DNA of 64,000 nt from Paroedura picta. Its lineage: Eukaryota > Chordata > Lepidosauria > Squamata > Gekkonidae. Below are positions 56,990 to 64,000 of the stretch, piece after piece; within the stretch, counting starts at the first letter, position 1; every line of letters begins with the position of its first letter. The notes beneath the pieces were generated by a model. That model was not told the DNA's origin, did not search any database, and saw only the letters and a list, made by a program, of their open reading frames with translations. The translations under genes were made by a program, and so were the position numbers. The stretch is from the NCBI RefSeq assembly GCF_049243985.1, contig NC_135382.1, forward strand, positions 22,982,990-23,046,989. The letters are read 5' to 3'.

Positions 56990-57150
56990 ATGTCCCTCTA
57001 CCAAGGGGGCCATGCAGCTGTGTCTGGAGGCTTTGAGACAGATGGCTGCAGGTTTATTCCTCAGCATTCCCCTTGAAAGACCTTCACCAGAAACCCTGGA
57101 GAGCCACTTGGGAGACCAAAGATCTGACCTGCTACAAGGCAACTTTTGAG
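56990..57150 (+). repeat. Diverged tRNA SINE (ggctcag type)
   Basis: ggtttattcctcagcattcc and accctggagagccactt in the usual order. Confidence 0.45.
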
Positions 57151-59706
57151 TGTTCAAAAGAAGAGTATAAACCCTCACTGGGTATCTCTCACCAGGGCTA
57201 GATCCTAAGTGTGCCAAGCTCAGGCAGTGGTTGGAGGTCCACACCCACAATGCATCAAGTGCCCCAAAAGGCCCAGGAACCCTTGAGAAAACTGGAGGAG
57301 TGAATTATCCAGTTTGGTGTAGTGGTTAAGGGGAAAAATAGAGCAACTCCTTCAACAACCACGTATGAACACTGGGGTGCACCAATTCTCAACAGGAATT
57401 ACAAACAAGCCGGTGCAGGGGTATCAGTCAGTGGATCTCTCACTGAAGATTTTGGCATTAAAAATTTTTGAAGTTGGAACAAAGGGTAGCTTGGACAGTT
57501 GCTGGTTTCCCTCCCCCCCGTGCTCTATTATTTTTAGATTTTTTTGGATTTTTTTTTCCAGATCTGCTAGGAAGTTCCTTTTCTTTTTCCTCACGTAGAC
57601 ACAGGATCCAAAAAACACAGTTATTTACACGTGACAGACCACAAGATAGTATAAGTTAAGTACCTCCAGCATTTTTTTTTTAAAAAAACACAAAAACAAA
57701 AGAAAACACAATACCAAGGTTTGTACTACAATAAAAAGATAGCCCTTCTAAAAGGTATTCAATAAATAGTAAAACTAGAAAAATCAATTGCTTTTTCGTG
57801 TGTGTGTGTGTTTGTGTGTATTTTAAATGTCAGCATACGAAACTACGACGTGAAAATTGTTCCACTCTTTCTTCTTCACTAGCTAGCTAAGGGAGGGGAG
57901 AAAACGCAGAGGACAGAAGCAAAGGAATTGGGGCTGGGATCTTTGCAGGGATTGACACTGGCCTCTGGAGCAGGAGGGTCGGAGAAGGATTAGAAAAGCG
58001 GGTTGCCAACTGACCGGCAAAAGTCTAGTCCAGCCTGCTCCTGCAGCTTCAAGTGTGGCTCGGTCTGCAGGTGTCGGCTGGCAAAGCTTTCTCTTGCCAC
58101 GGAGATAAGGGTGACCATCTGTTAAGGCCTGCAAGTTAAGCCCCTGTTAGACGTGCTGGAGTTAAGGCTTGCTCTCCAAAAGAACTCGGCAGCTCGACAG
58201 CTGACCGTCTTCAGCGTTGGCGGGGAGAGTCCGGAAAGAGGAAGCAGCAATTACGGAAATCGGATTGAGGGAGAGGAGTTGGGGGGAAAAGAAAAAGCAA
58301 CCACCCACCCACCCCCGGTAAGCAACTGATTGTCTCCAGACAGTCAAAGGAAGGTTCAGGGGAAGGGGCGGAGCCTGGCAGGGCTGTGGGAGGTACAGAA
58401 AAGGCAGAGCCCACGGTGTGGCCCCCGGACAGAGAGCTGAGCTGGGTCTTGTTGGGTGGGATGGGTGGAAGGGAGAGGACTGAGGCAGAGGAAGCTGCTC
58501 TGAAAGGAAAGCCAGCATGAACGGCCTTTTCGTCAGCCACAGCTAAAACAAGGAACCTCAGTCGGGATCCCCTTCCCACGCACGCAATGTCCATGTGGAA
58601 TCGGCCTCCTGTGGGTGGCCTCTGTGCATAATTTTGTATATAGCACCCAAACTTGGGAGGGGGAAGGGGAGCCCACCATTGCAGCCAGCGACCGGTTAAT
58701 AAAATGCCCACGAGGGGCGGCCAACACACGCGCTATCTGAAACTGCCTGTCCTGACAGCATGTGCCTCCCTCGCAAGAGGCCAAAGGGAAGGAAACTTGT
58801 GCAGAGGTCAGAGCCCAGAAAGAGAAACCCGCTTTCTCCTGAGACATTGCAAAAGTCTACTGTGTGTTTGCAGGCGCCCAAGAGCAGGTTTTTAACATTT
58901 CAGAGCAGCACGAACTCTGCTCTGAGTCTGAACTTGCAAAGTTCTCCAGCGACAATGTGAGGGCCAAACGGGCTCGTTTCCCCCCACGGGACTGTGGCAA
59001 GGATCTCAGTTGCATTTGTGACCACCTCAGTGCCCGGGTGATGTCAGAGGTGAGGGTTCCCCAGAAGAAGCCTGGCTGTTCTGCGGCAAGACATTTATTT
59101 TCTTCTGTAGGCCTCAGCCAGCGACAAGCCTTCCTCGTCCTCACAGGCCACCAGAAATGACACCCAGTCCTTCTGTTCCCTAGCTCCAAATCAAGGAATT
59201 TTCTTTCCTCCACAAATAAAACTTCTCCCCTTTGGTCTGTAGTTGCAGTCCCTATGAAAGGGGGGGGGGAAATCCCAACCCACCCACCGATGTTTTAAAA
59301 ATTTTGCCTTTGTGGCTACCAAATGTGCATTTGTGTGAGAGAACCCCACCCCCTCCCCCGGATATATAGAATATGCATAAGCCATAGGATATATTTAAAA
59401 TTATTTTGACAATAGATAGCGGTCCTCCATGTTCTCGCCCTCCTGCTGGGCCTGGCAACACTTGACCGGCTGGGCAGAGATTTCAGGACTGACTCCTGAA
59501 CATGGGACGTTCTCCACAGAACTGCTTCGGTGCAAATCCTGCCCCCCCTTCTCCTGCAGCGAGAAAACAGCTGTCCCCAAACCACAGACCCCTCATAAAA
59601 GGAGGGGAGCAGGCACTGGAATTTATTTTTTTTTAAGTCTTCGGTGCGGCGCCCACTCCCCTCTTCGATGGAGCCGGCGTCCTGACCTCTCCCATCCAGG
59701 GCCATG
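57150..59706 (-). other. DOK4: DOK4 3' UTR, extent uncertain
   Basis: GC-rich, mostly repeat-free sequence after the stop. Minus-strand AATAAA signals lie at 59637-59632, 59099-59094 and, after a long gap, 56661-56656. Which is used cannot be decided. Long reading frames here (for example the 172-codon frame at 58211-58729) look like chance in GC-rich DNA. Confidence 0.4.
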
Positions 59707-59861
59707 TCAGTGTGAAGCAGAATTGGCCTCTCTGCTCTCATTCTGGCTGTTTTTGGGAACATTTGGCTTCAGTAAGATGAATCGGTTCAGGAGGTCGGTC
59801 TCTGAGCTGGCTTGTGGCCCCGAGAAGGCGTTGCCCGTGGACCAGACGGTAGAACCGGTTT
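59707..59861 (-). CDS. DOK4: DOK4 last coding exon
   Basis: 155 nt from acceptor ccaaacag to TGA. The acceptor has a weak pyrimidine tract, but this choice keeps phase with the exon before it. [15 protein letters not shown] is diagnostic. Confidence 0.85.
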
Positions 59862-62800
59862 CTGTTTGGAGAAACACATCAGATGAGTTCACAAGAGGAG
59901 GAGAGGTCTTCTCAGTAAAATTTAATATGAGCCTTAGAAAGAGGGATGGTTCATAAATCCAATAATAATAATCATCATCATCTGTTCCACATAATATATT
60001 TCTGGTAAGGGCCTGGAGGAGGAGCGTGTCTCATGGCTTAAGTGCCACTCAGCGCTTAACACCCACTCAAGGTGGCTGTCCCGCCCCTGAGTGCCTCCTC
60101 CTCCTCTAACCGGCTTGCCTGTCTGTCCAGCGGCCAGCCAATCGCCTTCCACCCCCCACCCCGACCACCCCCTCCTCCTTCCACTTCCCTCTGAGACTGC
60201 AGATCCCTGCTGCATGAGAGCTGCCCCTGCTGGTGAGTTCCATAACAGCTGCCTGCAGCCTTTCCAGGTCCTGGGGGGAGGGGGAGGGGAGGCTTTCCGC
60301 AGAGTTCTTCCACACACACCCCCAATCTAGTGTCTGTTGTATTCCTGAATGCAACAGGCTTGGCCCCTACTAATATAGTTATAATAATAAAGGGGGGTGG
60401 GGCCAGAGGTCTCAGAAATTATACACCGTGTAGAGATAGAAACTACCCTCCTGCTCTCTTAACACTAGACATTGGAGTCTTCCTATGAAACCCATAGGCA
60501 GTAAGTCCAAAGACTAACAGTTGCCCTGTGGAACTCACTGCCACTGGATTTAAAGGGGAGGTGGACAAGCAGATCAGTGGTAAACCATGATAGCCCAATG
60601 AGACTTCTGGGTTCAGAGGCAGCATGCCTGACTGCCAGATATAGAGGAGGAAAAGATTTGACAGTGAGACCAGGTGTGGACACTGGCAAGTCAAGGCATA
60701 CAACCAGGAAGCTTTCACACACATTTCTCCAAACACAGCCATCAAAAGGGGCTTGTTGTGATACCAGGAGGCAGCCAAAGGATGTGAAGCGCATCCCGAA
60801 TTCCTAGACTGAAGCTACACATTGCAACGGATTTAAACACAGGCAGTAATGGATTCCTTTTATTATCGCTATTATTATTTACAATCTCAATGAGCCGGTA
60901 TGAAGTCAGACTCCGTTCAGCCTGGCATTTAAGCACTCTGAAGTCACGCTGGTTTCCATGGAAAGGATTTAAGGGCCTACTTAGCTCTCGCGTTTAAATC
61001 AGGGAGACTTTTAAAAAGCACTTTACTTTGGTTAGATCATATCCATTATGTATTAACAGGTCAATAAAATGTTTAATAACGGTTGGGTGTGCAGGATAGC
61101 ATCACAATGTGGCAGGAAGCTACGGGAGGTACCCTCTCCCACCTTTTCCCCTCTGCTAACGTGAAGCACGCAAGACTGAGCTCTTGATCCAGGGGTGACT
61201 TCCTGGCAAGGTCACCGGCTGGATTTAGTAGAACCTAGAATCATAGAATCATAGAGTGGGAAGGGACCTCCTGGGTCATCTAGTCCAACCCCCTGCACTA
61301 AGCAGCACACTCACAACCCTATCGCTCATCCACTGTAACCTGCCACCCCCTTGAACCTTCACAGAATCAGCCTCTCTGTCAGATGGCTACCCAGCCTCTG
61401 TTCAAACATTTCCAAAGATGGAGAACCCACCACCTCCCGAGGAAGCCTAAAAGCGAGCCCTGCTGGATCAGGCGAAAACACCAGCCAGTCCAGTATCCTG
61501 TTTCTAGCTGTGGCCATCCAGGAAGCCAGGAGTCATTTCTAACCACCTTGGCAAGTGGTATTCAGAGGTCTGCCTCCAAACATGGAGGATCCATGTAGCG
61601 ATTATGGTCAGCACCCAAGGCTATCTAATTCTGTACCAATCCTCCTGTCTGTCCTCAATCCACCGGTGGTCAATTTAATGACTCCTAGTGTTGCTTTTGC
61701 CTGCAAACAATTGAATCCAGCCTGGAAAAGCCTGGTCAGGTTGGTTAACCGGATTCATTTATTTATTATGAAGACACTGCATTAAAAAATAATAATAATA
61801 ATCTGAATACGGATCCCCAAATGTTGCCTGCAACTAAATGCTGTCCCACCTTAAGACCCTGGTATTTCTTGGCTGCGCTAGCCAGAGCTGACCTTGCCTA
61901 GCTTCCTAGATCTGACGGGATCGTGCTCGCCTGGGCTATCCAGGTCAATTCTGGGAGGTCTCCAGCCACCACCTGGAGGTTGGCAACCCTAACATGCAGT
62001 CAGTAGCTAGACTGGGGAAGGGAAGAGCTGCCTTGTGCGCAGATCTGGCTTAAAAAGGTAAATGTATCCCCCATGCAAGCACCGAGTCATGGCTGACTCT
62101 TGAGGTGACGCCCTGTAGCGTTTTCATGCTCAATACGCAGACTCAATGCGGGGTGGTTTGCCAGTGCCTTCCCCAGTCATTACCGTTTACCCCCCAGCAA
62201 GCTGGGTACTCATTTTACTGACCTCGGAAGGATGGAAGGCTGAGTCAACCTTGAGCCGGCTGCTGGGATCGAACTCCCAGCCTCATGGGCAGAGGTTCAG
62301 ACTGCATGTCTGCTGCCTTACCACTCTGCGCCACAAGAGGCTCTTCAGATCAGGCTTACACAATTATAAAATCATAAGGAAACCCACACACATGTGCTAG
62401 TTGAGAAGAGGAAGGGACTAGATGGATTCTGGGGAAAGTCCAGATTCTGCCGAACTGAAGAGAAACTCACCTCCATAATTGGAGGATTCCGCAATATTCT
62501 GTGAGCCGGTGATATGGTGCCAGTAGGCACTGCGTGGCAACATGGTCGTAGGTGTACATGGGTAGGAGTAGTGTTCGGTACCCTTGTTCAAGAGCTGGAA
62601 GAGAGGAAGGGATGTTAGAACTGCACAGTCCCTCCCTTGCAAATGAGAGGAAGGCTGTAAGAAGGGCTGTGATTGGTCTCCCAAAAGTGACTGGATTGTG
62701 CACTGAACAGACAGGGGTTTGCTCCACGTTGACATCCAGTTTGACTATTTGGGGAGTGACTGATCCACAAAGTTCCATCTCTCTGCTCTTCTCCTCCCCT

Positions 62801-64000
62801 CACGACATTCTAAGGTAAAGGTAAAGGTATCCCCTGTGCAAGCACCAGGTCATGTCTGACCCTTGGGGTGACGCCCTCCAGCGTTTTCATGGCAGACTCA
62901 ATACGGGGTGGTTTGCCAGTGCCTTCCCCAGTCATTACCATTACCCCCCAGCAAGCTGGGTACTCATTTTACCGACCTCGGAAGGATGGAAGGCTGAGTC
63001 AACCTTGAGCCGGCTGCTGGGATTGAACTCCCAGCCTCATGGGCAAAGCTTTCAGACAGCTGCCTTACCACTCTGCGCCACAAGAGGCTCTCACGACATT
63101 CTACCTTCCCCCTTAATAATCACATATATTGCGCATGTGGATTTGTGTGGCTATGTGCCTCCATACCTCAGCACAGCACCTACACGCATCTGATAAATTC
63201 ACACTCCAGTCCATGAAAGCTTGTACTAGAATGAAATCGTCTAAGCCTTTAAAGTCACTGCATGACTCCTGGTGAGTTTTTACCTTAAAGATGAAGAACC
63301 TGGTAAATCTGGGGAAGCCATGGAGACTAAATGAAACCTCCCCATTCAGTGGCAGTAAACCTCTGAATACCAGTGCCAACATCAGGGGTGGGTCGGCCTC
63401 CATGCCCTGTTCTCGGCCCTCCAGGGCAACTGGCTGGCCACTGTGTGAGACAAGATGCTGGACTAGATGGACCACTGGTCTGATCCAACAGGGCTCTTCT
63501 GATGTTCCTAGAAAGGCCTCAGCCTCTCTGCCCTTTTGTTGGTCCTCCAGAGGAACTGGTCGGCCTGTGTAAGACGAGATGCTGGACTAGATGGACCACT
63601 GGTCTGCTTTAGCAGAGTTCTTCTTCTTAGAGGAAATACTGGTTTAGAGATGCAATCTGGGCATGTTTCAAAGAGACACAGTTTGCACAATCTAAGTCTT
63701 GCACCGTTAACAAAAAATATCCTTTTTCATCCATCTCGATTTCATATGGTTCAATCCTTGTATGCAGCTGGTCTTCCCCGCTCCTCATCCTCAGCTCCTA
63801 GGGGTAAACCTTTCCACTACACCACACTGGAGTAACTGTCTAGTACTATCTAAGTAGTCAACCTGGACCTCATCCAGTGTACAGGACAACCCTCCCTCCC
63901 CCAGACACACATGCACCCACCCCACCCCTCTGGAAGGGGAAGCTCACCCGCACGTTCTTCTCCATCTCCAGCAGAACCCGCTTGTGCTGTTCAGCTATGG
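59707..64000 (-). CDS. DOK4: Docking protein 4, last three coding exons (5' partial)
   Basis: DOK4 is a PH/PTB adaptor recruited to receptor tyrosine kinases such as RET. Coding parts in the window, 5' to 3' on the minus strand: 64000-63948, 62594-62471 and 59861-59707. The first ends the IRS-type PTB domain ([17 protein letters not shown], as in human). The second is nearly identical to human ([33 protein letters not shown]). The third holds [16 protein letters not shown] and a C-terminus that differs from mammals, ending ANSASH. Exon 62594-62471 ends one base into a Glu codon finished by the last exon. PH and most of the PTB domain lie beyond the right edge. Confidence 0.95.
59862..61232. 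other. DOK4 last intron, unassigned
   Basis: No gene; C-rich part at 60085-60330 and short AT triplet runs. Confidence 0.4.
61233..61443 (-). repeat. CR1 LINE 3' end
   Basis: atcatagaatcatagagtgg to ccaccacctcccgaggaagc. Confidence 0.9.
61445..61640 (-). repeat. CR1/L3-type LINE fragment
   Basis: gagccctgctggatcaggcg and gccatccaggaagccaggag; abuts the CR1 end at its left. Confidence 0.65.
61865..61995 (-). repeat. 5S rRNA-derived SINE, diverged
   Basis: On the minus strand: cgatcccgtcagatctagga then agctaggcaaggtcag, the 5S internal promoter region. It is followed by a gttgccaacc-type segment. Confidence 0.65.
62053..62345 (-). repeat. tRNA SINE, 'gagcctcttgtggcgcag' family
   Basis: Full minus-strand copy with a short local duplication near its tail (ctcaatacgcagactcaatg). 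Ends 126 bp from the DOK4 exon at 62471. Confidence 0.9.
62471..62594 (-). CDS. DOK4: DOK4 penultimate coding exon
   Basis: 124 nt. Acceptor ctcttccag, donor gtgagt. It encodes a Tyr-containing tail ([10 protein letters not shown]) likely used for docking. Confidence 0.96.
62813..63089 (-). repeat. tRNA SINE, 'gagcctcttgtggcgcag' family
   Basis: Full minus-strand copy; perfect 14-bp duplication ctcacgacattcta (62799-62812, 63090-63103). In DOK4 intron. Confidence 0.95.
63400..63640 (+). repeat. Two CR1/L3-type LINE tails in a row
   Basis: The segment gatgctggactagatggacc occurs twice (near 63450 and 63579), each after a ggcaactgg- or ggaactgg-type stretch. Confidence 0.7.
63948..64000 (-). 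CDS. DOK4: DOK4 exon, end of PTB domain (cut by window edge)
   Basis: 53 nt visible, two bases of a codon and 17 codons, to donor gtgagc. It matches the last helix of the PTB domain of DOK4/DOK5. Confidence 0.94.

Noticed and set aside
58211-58729. 172-codon minus-strand frame downstream of DOK4
   Set aside because: Lies in the probable 3' UTR, low-complexity Pro/Ser/Leu composition, no recognisable domain.
59429-59956. 175-codon plus-strand frame
   Set aside because: Antisense to the DOK4 last exon.

Overview
This is a 64 kb piece of vertebrate nuclear chromosome, almost certainly from a squamate reptile (a lizard). It carries intron-split genes with GT-AG borders. It is dense in repeats typical of squamates: Sauria-type tRNA SINEs, other tRNA SINEs, a 5S-rRNA-derived SINE, CR1 and L2-like LINEs, and many copies of a palindromic hAT-type MITE. 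I cannot name the species.

Four protein-coding genes can be read exon by exon. (1) FA2H, plus strand, exons 2-7 (7349-23626). Exon 1, with most of the cytochrome b5 domain, lies left of the window, so bases 1-7348 are intron 1. (2) CIAPIN1 (anamorsin), minus strand, all 8 coding exons (38773 down to 30789). (3) COQ9, plus strand, all 9 exons (41958-53882). (4) DOK4, minus strand, only the last three coding exons (64000 down to 59707); the rest lies right of the window. Every exon joins its neighbour in frame: FA2H gives 282 residues from exon 2 on, CIAPIN1 309 and COQ9 314, close to the human lengths.

Layout: 1-24.7 kb FA2H with repeat-rich introns; 24.7-30.4 kb intergenic, holding an L1 ORF1 remnant, SINEs and L1 tail sequence; 30.4-41.8 kb CIAPIN1; 41.4-42.1 kb a CpG-rich head-to-head promoter shared by CIAPIN1 and COQ9; 42-54 kb COQ9; 54-59.7 kb the COQ9-DOK4 interval plus the DOK4 3' UTR; 59.7-64 kb the DOK4 3' end. 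FA2H and CIAPIN1 are tail to tail, CIAPIN1 and COQ9 head to head, COQ9 and DOK4 tail to tail. In human, POLR2C sits between COQ9 and DOK4 and FA2H is far away on the same chromosome arm. Neither is true here.

Functionally the genes are separate housekeeping or signalling genes: sphingolipid 2-hydroxylation, cytosolic Fe-S assembly, coenzyme Q synthesis, and a receptor-kinase adaptor. I found no new multi-gene system. The most notable items are at the level of elements. A SINE inserted at the COQ9 exon 7 border and its target duplication copied the 5' splice site. A set of young palindromic MITEs carries 8-bp duplications with TA at the centre. A G-rich pentamer array starts right after the FA2H exon 4 donor. 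A near-perfect 42-bp inverted repeat lies in FA2H intron 3.
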